64,000 nucleotides of DNA, taken from NCBI GenBank assembly GCA_026261815.1, contig JAMPIT010000511.1, positions 2,775,001 to 2,839,000 of the forward strand, read 5' to 3'. The notes beneath the pieces were generated by a model. That model had not been told where the DNA came from. It did no database searches and was given only the letters and a program-made list of their open reading frames with translations. Positions 23,421 through 46,700 of this stretch are shown piece by piece. Within the stretch, counting starts at the first letter, position 1; each line of letters starts with the position of its first letter. The translations under genes and the position numbers were made by a program. This DNA is from Monarcha castaneiventris obscurior. Lineage: Eukaryota > Chordata > Aves > Passeriformes > Monarchidae.

Positions 23421-26030
23421 GGGCAGTTAATGTACTGGCTGGATGTTATGGCTGGTCAGTGAAGCGATCCGAGCTTCCTTCCACTGGCTCCCAACCCCTA
23501 AATGGAATAGCTGAGCTGTAAAAAACTGCCAGGGGCATAAACTGAAGTTCATTCTGTCAGCCTTCAATAGGACAAGGCTCTCCTTCCCACAAGGACCCGT
23601 CTATACCCTCAGCCCCAGCCCGGCTCCTGCTCCTCTGTGACCCCAGAGCTGCTCCCCTTCTACAAGAGAGCCCTCCAAGACCCTGTGCTCTCCACGGGGA
23701 TGATTTCTTGGGGAACATACAGCCCACCCCAGGAGCTGTTCACAGATTTACAGCACCTTCCCCTGACCCTGTGCTCCCCCCATGCCTCAGTTTCCCTGGC
23801 TGCAGGCTCTCCTGGACCCTGCAGCTAGCTCTCCTGGGGCTTTGGTCATATCTTCTGTCTCCCAAGGTCCCATGGCAAGTCTTAGCCTCCCCAAAAAGTC
23901 CTGCTCTGCTCCTGCCATGCCTTGACCTTCCCTGGGATTTTCAGCTGGGCCTCCTGAGCAGCCCTGGGGGCCCAGCTGGATTTTTAACCCCAACATTTGG
24001 GAGCCTCTGCCCCAAACAGGTCCTGAGTGTGATACATCCATGCCTGACCTGCCTCCTCCTCTGCCTTCATGTGTAGCCATGACTTGGTCTGGTCTCTGGA
24101 GCAATTTTTAATGCAGAGAGGCTTCTAATTAACAGGATTCTGAAGTTAATTAAGACAATCTCGTTTAGATCTCTCCATGAGTGCTCACAAGGGCAATGCT
24201 CCTTCCCTGGGCTCCTTGAGAGCCTCTGCTCACCTCACAAATCACACCCCAGGAGCTGCTGTGTCTCGGGAAAGGGTCTGGGATGTGACCTTAAAGGCGG
24301 CCAGGTCCTGGGACACGTTTGTCCGAAGGACCAAATGACCAGCATGGAAGTCCAGACTCCACAGACTCCAGAGTTGTGCTCCAGCCTTCCTGGGTCCTCC
24401 ATTCCCTTCTGGACAAAGCTGCTGTCTCAATAGGTGACTCCTAAGGAGAAACTATTGTCTCCTATGTCAGCCCAAAACCAGCAACATTATGGACCCATCT
24501 TGTTTAAGAAGGGTCCGTCCTCTGCATTCCCAATGCCTTCCCAAAGATCAGTCTGGATTAAGTTTACAGTGATATGATAAGCAGTAATAATACTGCTGCC
24601 TTGCTCCTAATTATTTTCAATATAATTACGTACCCTCAAGAAACCTTTTAAATAGCACACTCTCCTCAGCACTCTGGTCCAAGGGATTCATTTGTCTCAG
24701 GAAAGAAATATTCTTGGGGCTGAATCCTTCATTAGTCTTTCCTAGAGAGACTCCTGATGAAGTTAGCAGGGTATGTGTGCCCCACTGGAGGATGTGGGGC
24801 TGTGCCTGCCTGGGTAGTGCCCACCACGGGAAGATTTCGCAAGCCTCTCAGAATTTGGTTTCTTGGCAGCATGAAGCATTTTGCAGGGAAAAAAAGCCTG
24901 GAACTCTGCTGGAAAGTATCAGTGGATGACTCTGAGTTTCACTGTCTTTTATCAGCTTCTTACAATCCTTTTCTTGTGTTTTAATCCCACACAAGTGCTG
25001 TAGCTCCAATGTGTGAAGTAAAAAGAGGGCAGAGACTCAGAGTCTGGGGTCATACTGTGTGAGCAGGTACAAATCAAAAATGCATAATCTTCGCATCATT
25101 GTGGTGCCCTGCCCCACCTGGAGATCAAAACTGGGAAGGAACAGCAAGGCCAGTGTGTTTGGAAGGGAGGAATTAAATGCATACATTGAATTATTTATAC
25201 AATATATTTTCAGGTGGTCCATAGTTTCTCTAAGCAAATTGACTTTTCATTTAGAGTGTTCTCAGGTGGGATCTTGTCTGTGGCACCCACATGGAATTTC
25301 CCATAAAAAAGATGCCCTTGACTGGATTCTCCACTGTCCCAGTTACCTGCTGCCCTCCTGTTCCACGGCTGGCAGCACGTCCAGGGTCTGGGATTCCCGT
25401 GCATGCCCACAGCTGTGGGATGGGATTCCCATACATGCCCACAGCCCCAGGACAGGATCCCCATTCGTGCCCACAGCCCAAATCTGTCCTGATGCGCTCC
25501 TGCTTTCCATGTTCAAACCCATGGGGTGCTCAAAGCAGGATTCAGTTTGTGGATTTTCAGCAATTCATGATCTTTTTAAGATGAAACACATGTATAAATG
25601 GATGCTTTCCTATGATCCTGTTTTATTTACCTGCTGGCACAGTGGCTGTGACTCCACTTGGACTTTCATCCTGCAAAGACTCTTCTGTGCCTTATAGGGT
25701 GTCCTGAGCACTCCCCTGGATTTAGGGGTTATTCCTGGTAGATGAAACATCTGTGTAAATCAACACCTGCTTGACCCCTAGACCAAGGAACAGGAACCGT
25801 GGCATCCCCAGTTTGCATCCCTGAAATCCTTCGAGGAAAGGGAGGACTCTTACTGGGACGTGACAGCCCAGCCCATCCCTCTCTGTGCAGTCCCATACAC
25901 CTGCATTCCAGACTGTCCCTTCTGTGCACCAGTGTCTGAAAACCAGGGATGGCTTTCCAAGGAAATTGCCTCACTGAAATAGTTAATGAGGACTGATCCC
26001 ATCCCCCAGCTCTCTCCCCCCAGCTCGCCA
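23421..26030. other. Intergenic, no gene seen
   Basis: Contains the 32-bp minisatellite at 25391-25486 and AT-rich patches at 24100-24170 (cttctaattaacaggattc, gaagttaattaagacaatct) and 24540-24660 (taataatactgctgcc, tcctaattattttcaatata). The plus-strand frame at 25059-25697 overlaps the minisatellite and has no domain. Confidence 0.35.
25391..25486. repeat. 32-bp minisatellite, three units
   Basis: Units start at 25391, 25423 and 25455, each 32 bp and built on 'ggattccc' followed by 'atgcccacagc'. Divergence increases towards the third unit. Confidence 0.9.
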
Positions 26031-26280
26031 CCCCTCTGAAAAAAAATCAGAATAATAATTAAAAGATGCCTAGAAACGCTCTTGGAAGAGCATAAATTCT
26101 GAAGATGAAAGTAAATGATTAAAATAATTAAATACTTCAAGTTGACAAGCAGAAGCAGAATCTTGCCAACGGACATTTGTCGGTAATTAGTTAATTAATC
26201 CTAACACAAATTATAAGCCATAACAAACCAGTCAGGCTGAACACAGCCGGCTGTTCGGAATTAAACTTAGAAAAAGAGGT
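26030..26280. promoter_or_regulatory. Strong candidate conserved enhancer
   Basis: The densest ATTA/TAAT cluster of the desert: agaataataattaaaagatg, aaatgattaaaataatta, cggtaattagttaattaatc and cacaaattataagccataac. Between these are less AT-rich stretches such as ggacatttgtcgg. It does not resemble a simple repeat. No frame continues through it and no LINE/SINE signature is present. Confidence 0.45.
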
Positions 26281-29200
26281 AGTGAGAGAAAGAAGAAAGA
26301 AAAGTTTGGAGATTCTTGCAGATCTGAGGGAAGATGCTGTGCAGGAGCTGGTGTCTCCCTGGGAAGGGCAGCCAGGACAGGGGCAGGAGTTGGGGCAGAA
26401 CAGGGCTGTGTTCCCACCTGGCAGGAGCACAGTGGGATGGGATGCATGGAATAGACAGTACAGAGCAGGATTTGGGATTTCCACCCTTTTTCTGTGAGAA
26501 AATGCAGCACAAAGGCTTCCCAGTTCTGTTTCCTACTCTGCCACTGGTACCAGTATGCACTTGAGAACATCCTTACCATGGGAATGACCTGGTCTGGGCA
26601 GGGCCACAGGACAAAGGCAGCTGGTGACATTAATCCAGGGGTTTCTGGAAGATGCACGGACCGGCATCTGTGAAGGGTTCAATCCTGGGGTGCTGGGAGG
26701 GCAGCTGCAAACCAGCTGCCCATTAACACCCTGGAAAATGTTTCTAGGACAGGCTGGAAAAGCAGGGTCAGTGCTTGGGAGATGGGTCCTGCCAGGGAAA
26801 CTCGGTGCAAATGACACCAGGACACGTGTGTGGTCAGCAGGGACCCGGCATGAGCCTGATGCCATCCAAATTGCTGGGAAGTTGGGGAAGACAGAGCCTT
26901 TGTATGATGGGGAGAGGTTAATGAGCTGTGGCTGGTTTCTCTCCTCTGGTCACCTTGGCTCAGGTCCAATTTTCAGCCCTAAATTAAGTGAGGTTGGTGA
27001 TCTACAGGCACGACACAGTGACTGACAGCTCATCTGCGGCTGCACCACTGTGTTCACACGTCCAGCCGGGGCTGGGGAGGCACAGAAGGGCCAGGCTTTG
27101 CCCTTCCTCCAGCATGAAAAAGATCTGGAGCAGCCAGAGTCGCTATTCTGACAGAGAGGACCTGCACATCCCCAGCACAGGGACACTGCTGGGTGACAGA
27201 CTGGGCCAAATGACAGCTGGCAATGCAGCTTAAGTGAGAAATGGGACATACAGGTTGCAAATGGGCTTTTAACAGGATGGAAAAGAAGGCATGAAATGTT
27301 TTGAAAGGATAAACAGATACCAGGGAAGTGTGACTATCCCACAGATCCCACATTGTTGGAGGAGTTGCCAGTGAGTGATGTGCCACATCTGGGCACGTAT
27401 CATGTGAGGGGAAGTATGAACATATGAGTACATATGACCATCTCCTGATGTGATTTACATGCAGAGGAGAAAGAGATTATTTACAAGACAATGAGAATTA
27501 ACACTGAAGAAATTCAAGGCCCATCTCTTTTGGCCCAAACTCCCTGAGTTGCCTGCACAGTGGGTTCCTGTTTTCCATCAAATCCATCCAGAGCTCTGCT
27601 GAAGAGAAAGTTTCATCCGCATGTGCGTGAGCATGTGTACGCGCGTGTTCTAAGTGTTTTGCATTATGTGAGCTCTGACCTTCAGAGGGGAACAGAAGGA
27701 ATATTTTCCCCCCTGAGGCTAGAGTTGTCAGTGAAATGTCTGTCTTCCTTAATAATTTCAATCCGGGTGACAGGGGACAGGGCATTTTGCTCTGAACGAA
27801 CGTACTGTAAAAACTGTCAGATAGAATTTGTCTCAAGAAGCAACATTTCTATCCATTCGGGGTCATAATTACAGGCATCTTATGACCTGTGGAGCAGCAC
27901 ATTTTTCTCAACCGAAAAAAAAGGAGTCCTAAAATATGTGGTTTGGTCTTCTGCAGAGCTTTGGATTGAACCTAAATGGAATCTAACAAACAACGGTGAT
28001 CTGCAGCAGAATGCTTTCCTCATGTTTGCTGGCTGATTTTTTAAATCCAGAACAAACTGTGCACTGAAGTGACGTAGCAGAAAAGAGGGATAGAAATTGC
28101 CATTTACTGGGCTGGAGTAATGGCCTATTTCTCCTATATCCTGCCTCCTAACTGCCTGCCTCTCCGAATTTCCTCCACACTGACACTAGCCAGCATCTTG
28201 TTAATGAACTGAATAAGTAACTAAATGGGTGATTAACCAAATGAGCATGACAATAATTTGATTGCACTTTCCCCACTTTTAAAGCACAGGAAATAGTAAG
28301 AAAAGAAATAATTCAGTGACCAGCAGGAATTCAAACAGGACAGAGCTAGAGGAGCTGGGGGGAGCTTTGACTAGATGTCACTGTCAATAAATCCCCCACA
28401 ACACTGCAGAAATCTCTGGCTAAATATTTAGATTCCTTGATTTGTGCCTCCACACAGAAGAAAAAAAACTATTCATTGATTTGAGGCAGCTTTTACTTAC
28501 ATGGTTTGATTTTATAATTAGCAACAATCATGAAATGGATCATCCTGCTGTTACGTGCAGTTATGAGTCACACACCACTCAAAGCTGGGCATGGTTTCGG
28601 GGTCACCACCCTGGATTTGTATAACGGAGCCTGCAGTGCCTGCAGCTTCTCCACCTCACTGAGGTCTGAGTGACAAATCAGACTGGAAGAGGGAACCCAA
28701 AGTTACCAGAGTGGGAAGATGCCCTGCACTGCTGGGGAAGGAGAAATGGGAAAACTGAGAAACAACACCCTATCCTGGGTCATCCCAGCTGCTCACAGTG
28801 GATAATCCTCTTCTCCACCCCAAGCAGACAATGGTGACCATGGCAGAAGCACAGGGAAGGAGCATCTGGCTGAGGAGCAGGGCCCCAGCAGGACTCGGGA
28901 ACGTTCTCACCTACAAGATCAATCCTGCCAGAGACACAAACGTTAATCAGCTGATGGCAGGGCAGGTTACAATCTATTTTCACCTGCACAGTCCAATGGA
29001 TGCCCCGTTCTTGCCAGCACAGGTGAAGGGGAAACACTCTGCAGTGGGCCTGGGAGTGAGGAGCAGAGCAGCTCTGGGAGGCAGAGGGATGCCTGTAGGA
29101 TTCATGGTACCAGGCACTGACATTCCCCAACAAGTTTGCCAAGAATGAGGACCCTTGGAAGGAGTTTTGGTGATAGTGGGCAAGGAAGACAGTCCCTCCA

Positions 29201-31150
29201 GCCTGGGAAATGTCTGGAGTGGGGGCATCCCGAGAACAATCCCTCTGCAATGCTGCTGTGCCCCTGAAAGCAAGCACTGAAGGGAGATGCTGACAGCCTG
29301 CTCTGCATGCCAGGAGAGCCATGCTCAGGATTTAAATCCCACTGACAAACACCTCCATCCAGGTAGTGTCTAACACTGCCAAAACAAATGTGAAAGAGAT
29401 TCTGTAGCTTTGCTCACTAAAACTTCAGCAAGAGCTGCTCGTCGGGGACTCCAAAGGCACCGTGATGGGAAGGACAGAGCCAGACTTGGCATCAGGGTTG
29501 CCACAGCCTGGGCACGGGAGGAACAAGGTAAGGCTTGTCCCTGACCATCCCTGAGGGGAATCTGTTAAAAGACACCATGTTTAGGCCCACAGAAAGTCAG
29601 TTCCAGGAGCACTGTGGAGCCCAGACTGGGAGATAGGAGCAAAGCCCTGTGTAAGCCTTGCAGGGTTCATTTTGGGGTTGGTGATCCGAACCGAACGCTC
29701 CAGCAGCTGCAGAGAACCTCATTGAACCAAGACATTTCTATTCCCATCCACTCTGTTACTCTGCCCTGTGATCTCCTAAATCACTTCTCTTCTCTGCACC
29801 TTCATTTCCTGCACCTGAAACAGCAAGAACATGCGGATTCTTTTCTTCTCTGGAAAGCAGGGTCTCCTGCAGGAAACTTTGTCCAGGCATTCCAGTAACT
29901 GTAACATCATCTTTACTAATACCATATTGAGAGACAACAAAGGACAAAGGGTGGTGCAAGCACTGCTCAGACGATCCCTGGAATGACAAATCCCTCCCAT
30001 CCTGCCATCCTCGGTCACACCACAGCCCCACATTGGTCATATGAGATGGGGACTGAGCAGAAAGATGAGCTCAGATCCCTGAGGACAGCGTTTCCCAGCC
30101 CAAGGCAGCAGCAATGCACCCAGGAGGGCTCGGCATAGCCCTTCTGGAAGGGCAACAGGACATTGGGATCAGATTGGGAGATAGAGGTACAACATGCGGA
30201 GTTTTCCTCCTCCTCTGACACATTTAGGGCACTGTGTTCCCTGTAAAAGGTGTTCTGCTCTCACAGGTGGGAGAGAGAGGAATGCCAGTAGCCAGGCTAC
30301 TCACAGCTTTTGCTTTTGGAATATCTCCATGGAGGTCATGGAGCAAACAACACATAAATACACATAACTGCAGTGTTTGCCTTGATAATAAAACAGGCAA
30401 AGGCACATTCAATTTTAAGACATGCTGCAGCCTGGACAATTTCCCTTTAATGGTGGAAAATATTCCCTGCTTTCTGCTGGCAGAGCTGTCCTGCTAGTGT
30501 CATGGACTTGCATGAGGAGCACTTTTACCCCAGGAAGAGGAGGTGTGCACTGGCTGCACGTGTGTTCCTAAATGGGGAAATTCAACCTGTCAAGAAAATT
30601 CAGTAGCAACTTTCACACTTAACTGTATCCCAGGGCCCCAAAAAAATCAACCAGGATGGTAGTTGGGGATTTTTCATTAGCCTTCTCTTAAAAAGGTCTC
30701 AAAAAATAACACTGAGTGAGAAGGGCTGGTTGTATGTGTGGAATACAGGTGGAGATCTACAGGGGAAAAACGCAAAACCTCAAGTTGGATCCACACAGAA
30801 AATCCTTCAGTAGAAGAAAACACCATCGTTTGATTTACACATGCAGCACTCAATTGAACAAGTGTAGCTACAGGGCATTGGAAAACAGTCAAAATGGTGA
30901 ATTTGCTGCTTGCACACATTTATACTGTTTCCTGGAGACAATCAACTGTTGCTTTTTGGCATGTTTAGTATTTTTTAAACCACACAAAGGTTATGTCCAG
31001 TTCTCCCAATGACTGGGTGTTTGCTGTATGCAGAAGCATCCTGAATTTTCTCTCCTGGGGCTGCCTCAAACCCACAGATTTTGGATGCTTTGGTGGCTCC
31101 TTTTCTCAGCATGGGGCTGGATTTGTGGATCTGCACTCAGAAAACATATT
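26281..31150. other. Intergenic, no gene seen; possible element at 28190-28310
   Basis: No exon recognised. At 28190-28310 there is an AT-rich island (gttaatgaactgaataag, gggtgattaaccaaatgagc, caataatttgattgcac) that may be regulatory. The remainder is featureless to my reading. Confidence 0.35.
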
Positions 31151-31200
31151 AATCATAGAATCATTGAATCTTGATGGGGCTCAGGCAGGGGCATAAAACA
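31151..31200 (-). mobile_element. CR1 LINE 3'-end remnant (possible)
   Basis: Starts with 'aatcatagaatcattgaatc', the reversed terminal octamer-like repeat of CR1 3' ends, then decays quickly. Short and low confidence. Confidence 0.4.
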
Positions 31201-31310
31201 AGGGCCAGTTGGAGTCACCTCAGTGAAACAATGTCCAGGCAATTATAGAGTGGTTTCTATTTTTTTTCTCTTCTTGTTAATTATCCACATTACAGGCACA
31301 CGTGGAAGCC

Positions 31311-31447
31311 TCTGGGTGGAAGTGTCCAAGACCAGGCTGGAAGAGGCTTGGAGCAACCTGGTCTAGGGGAAGGTGTCTCCGTCCACAGCAGGGGGTGGGA
31401 CTGGGTGATCTTTAGGATCTCTTCCAAACCATTCCAGGATTTCTGTG
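31311..31447 (+). mobile_element. CR1 LINE 3' fragment
   Basis: Shows gaagtgtccaagaccaggct, ggagcaacctggtctagggg, ggtgggactgggtgatcttt and the terminal ccaaaccattccaggattt, in the order of the CR1 3' UTR. Truncated at 5' as is usual for CR1. Confidence 0.85.
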
Positions 31448-31769
31448 CAAGAAGGCACTTTTTTGCCCTGGGAAATTTGCCCTAGATTGAGACTGGGGGG
31501 GAAATAAATAGAGAATAACATTCGCTGCTCAGCAGCTGCTAGAACCCATGTCAAACCAGGTGATGAACCACAGATGCCACCCAAGGTCTCCACCTGAGCT
31601 CATGGAAGAGCTTTGAAGCCATCAACTGATAGGAAAATCCACAGGGTCATCTTAAGCTCTGGGGGAAAAATCCTGTATTGGCTCAATGGGTGAGCCAGGC
31701 TTGGGATTGTCCCTTTCGCTGAGGGGAACCAACTTCAGACGGTTTTGGGGCACACGTATACTGGCCACC

Positions 31770-32270
31770 CCCCTGTGCTGGCACTGCGGCGGCTGCACGT
31801 CAGATCCTGGGGCAGTTCTGGGCCCTTCATGACAAGAGAGACGTTGAGGGGTTGGAGCGTGTCCAGAGAAGGGAACAGAGCTGGGGAAGAATCTGGAGCA
31901 CCAGGAATGGCTGAGGGAGCTGGAGGGGCTCAGCCTGGAGAAAAGGAGGCTCAGGGGGAACCTTCTGGCTCTGCACAACTCCCTGACAGGAGAGTGGGTG
32001 AGGTGGGGCCGTCTCTCCTACTATGAAAAGAGTCAGCTCAGTGAAAAAAAAGAGGAAATGGCCTCAAGCCGAGACAGGGGAGAGTCACATTAGATATTGA
32101 AAAAAAATTTCACTGTTCCCATGATCAGGTATCGGAAGGGGCTGCCCAGGGAGGTGATGGAGTCACTGTCCCTGGAGGTGTCCAGGAAGTGCTGGGTGAT
32201 GTTCCAGCAGCAATGCTGGTTGATGGACTGAATAATCTTAAATCCAACCGCGATGATTCCGTGAAAACCT
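31770..32270 (+). mobile_element. CR1 LINE 3' fragment upstream of PSMB2
   Basis: About 500 bp in CR1 3' order: 'cgttgaggggttggagcgtg', 'tccagagaagggaacagagc', 'ggaggggctcagcctggaga', 'ggaggtgatggagtcactgt' and a degenerate 'gttgatggactgaataatct' end. It is diverged and carries no intact reverse transcriptase frame. It ends about 325 bp before the PSMB2 start codon. Confidence 0.85.
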
Positions 32271-32594
32271 TACGTGGACGCAGCACTTGGGGACATAGTT
32301 TAGCGGAGGGCATGGGGATGGCGCTGGGCTGAGGGGGACCTCGGAGGTATTTTCCAACCTCAGTGCCTCATCCAGTCACCCTGTGTCTCTGGGGCCTTTT
32401 CCACCTTTACCCACCCCGCGACTCCAAAGCGATGGAACTCAACCCCCTCAGATTTCCGCCCCGCCTCCCCCCCGCGACTTCCCTCAGGGCTCCGCAGCCC
32501 CGCGCGGGCGGCGGCTCTCGCGAGCGGTGACGCCATCTGCGCGCGCGGAGGCGCAGGCGCGGCGGGGCGGGCCGGGCCGCGCTGTGTCACGGCC

Positions 32595-43623
<11,029 letters not shown>

Positions 43624-43725
43624 CCCCCGAGATCTTTCTTCAGCATTCTTCTTGTTTTGTTCTCTCTTGGGTTTTTTTTTCTATTCATTTGAAGCACATG
43701 AGTAATGTACCACGGTGGGAGCTCA

Positions 43726-43731
43726 AATAAA
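43726..43731 (+). terminator. PSMB2: Poly(A) signal AATAAA of PSMB2
   Basis: AATAAA about 100 nt after the stop codon, giving a very short 3' UTR. Cleavage probably falls near 43745-43755. Confidence 0.85.
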
Positions 43732-43759
43732 GCCTGACATTTATATAGCCAGTTTTATC

Positions 43760-46700
43760 TTTTTATTCCACTGATCCTTCCTGAGAGGATTTGAGTAAAT
43801 TGTTCCACAGTGAAGGTGAAACCTGATTTACAGTTCATGAGGGTACATTCAGGTTATTTATCTTTCCTCTTCTGAGATTTTACTGCTCTCCAAATTTCTT
43901 ATTTGGGGGAAAACTGTATTTACTAGATGACATTGTGCTGTCATCCCCTATCATCACTAAAGCTCAGCAAACCCCAGACAAGTGTTCCATGCCAAACATA
44001 CAGCATCTACTGTATTTTTTCAAAGAAAAAGCATTCTTTGCTGCATAAAATAATAATCAGATTTTCAAAGACTTAGTTTGCTTTTGATAGAGTTTTCTTT
44101 CACGTGAATTGGAGTGATACAAAGGTTTTCAGGTAGAATGGATTTCAAAATGCACGTTTAACTCACCTGGCAATGGTTCTGTTACTGGGAATGAGCATTC
44201 TGCTGGCACAGTGGGTTCATAACTACGTTAAATAGAATTTGAATAGTATTTTAAATGGAAACTAATATAGCAGTTGTGTGATTTTTCTTAATTGACATCT
44301 GTACATTTAGAAGTACATGAAAGCAGTTCAGTGAGAAATTAAACTGCAGCACTCCTCATAAATCTTTGAATTACTCTCAGCTTTGTTTCCTTGAGAATAA
44401 TCCCTGACAATCCATCTAGGCTCAAGATGCTGCTTCTTTATAAAACCCCCATTCATGGAACAGCCTCAGATAGTTATCATGTGGCTGATACTTGTGGTCT
44501 GCCCAGAAGTGATTCTTCTGAGAATAGTTTTTGGTGTGACTCCTTCCCTACTTGAATTGGCATTAAAATTGCTCTGGGTGCTTATTTTATGTTTGAATAA
44601 GCTCAGAAAAAGAATCTTGGAAGCAGGGTAGATGCGTACAGGCTTGTGTGCAGACTGATAGTCATGTTTTGTGGTGTAACACCCAAGTTCTCAGCTGGAA
44701 AAGGTGAGTGACAGACTTAACTGTTGATTTGTCTTTTTGGTCTTACCTCAGTGGTGTGTTTGAGAATGTTTGTTCCTTCCCAAAAAGTCTTAAAGACAAA
44801 GTATTCTTGTCTTCTGGAATGGATGAGAACTGGATAAGACTAAGACTTGCTTAATGACAGAGAAAGAAATTTGCAGCGCCAGTGCCTTAACTCACCCTGC
44901 CTCTTACTTAAATTTAATTCTTCCCTGGAGTCCCATCAGGCTTTGTAGTTTAAGTCTTCCCAGAATGAGTTTAATCACAGCTGGTTTTGCTGTAATGGCT
45001 ACAATGGCTTTTATTTAAGGCTAATGGCACAGAACTCTGAAACATTTTGCTAAAACTCACTTTGTCTCTTAAAAACCTTTTAAACTTCTACACTCAGTGG
45101 TCCCCAGCCTGACAATTTCCTCTTGACAGGTCACATTTAACACGAGCAGAGTCAGAGCGTCGTCGTTCCGCCACTGAAATCTCACCCCTTCGTGTTTCAT
45201 TAATGTACTTGTTTAGCTTAATGCAGCATCTCTAATTTATTTTACCACTGATGTTGAATGTTTTTGCAGGTTTCTTGTCTCGTTTCAAACTCATCACGGC
45301 AGAGGGGCTGAGCTGATGTGATATTTTTGTCACTGCATATCAAAGCAGCTATGCCTCTTCATTGGAGGAATTCATTGTTCAGACAACAAACTGGGGTGTG
45401 GAGCTCTTGGATGATGTTAGCCTGGCAGAGAATCTGCCTGGAGTTTTTATTGGCACCTATTTGCATGCAGGTGATTAATAAACATAAAACAATTATTCTC
45501 TGGTTGGATCCAGGTTGGAGTGGAACATATGTTTTGCCCAAGGGCAGGGCCCAGGATCTGAATCCCCCGTGGAAGGGAAGATCCAAGGGGTTGCATCCGA
45601 AGCCAATGGAGCAGCAACCTCGAGGAATGAATAAATACAGCCCTTGATTCCAAACCAGGAACAAAAGAACTGGCCCACTATGAGATTGACTATAGCCTCT
45701 AACAGAGCAGATTTTTTGAGGACTTTCCAAGAATTTATACTTTTTAAGGAAAAGTGTGATACTTGTGCTGTATAACTTATTTTTTAAAATGTCTACAGTG
45801 CTGATATGTCAATTCCGAAACCAGTTTTCATTTTTGACAGTAGTACATGGAATCTGTTTGAAAAATCAATATTTAGATTAATGAAGGAGTAGAAAACTTC
45901 TTACCTGCTTCAAGTTTAGCCCTAAAGCTTTTGAAAACAATGTTTTGCCTAGAATCCAGGAATCCCTTTAAGAAAGAATTCACCTATCCATTTTGTATTT
46001 GTCATGACAGGCCTCTCTTTCATAAGAAATCTCTGAAAGAATTGAGCACTGCAAGAAAATACTGCTTTGTGCTAATTTTTGTGGTTCGTATTAGGAGAAA
46101 TGAATGTGGTAGTCAAGGTACTGTGTTCCTGGGGCACTGTGGCCACGGTGAGCTGCTCTGCCTTGCCTTGGCTGGTAATTCTGACCATATGTTTTACTCT
46201 CAAAGCCTCAGGGCCCAAAGAGTTAACAAGGCCCTTTTTCTCGTGTTAGGTTTCCTGTTTAAGGATGGTCTTTTCCTGGGGAGTAGATCATCACCAGCTC
46301 ATCTCTCCAGAGCTTGGAGTTAGCTCCAAGATCAGTTTACAGATTTTCTGTGCCTTAGGCCACATTGGGTTGGGAGTGCTTTGCTGGAAGAGGAATGTGA
46401 GCGTAGGTGCAGTACTCACGGGGCTTTTTCTTGGTGTTAATTACACCTTTCCATGGAAGAAAAATCTGTGTTTCGGAGTAGACCTCCCTGTGACCAGAAG
46501 CATTGGCCCAGAGGAGCCGTCAGGGCTCAGCTGCCTTGTGGAATTGGTCTCACACAAATTTGTAACAGTGCCAGGACAGTTCTGCAGCCTAAAAGTGACT
46601 CCATGACTCAAAAGTTGTCTTGAATGAAGTGACAGCCAAGCAGGGACATCAATCAAAAACTGAAATGCCTGGAAGGTGAAACTGTCTCCCATCCTTCTGT

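Noticed and set aside
25059..25697. 212-codon open frame on the plus strand
   Set aside because: Includes the 32-bp minisatellite; no domain and no gene context.
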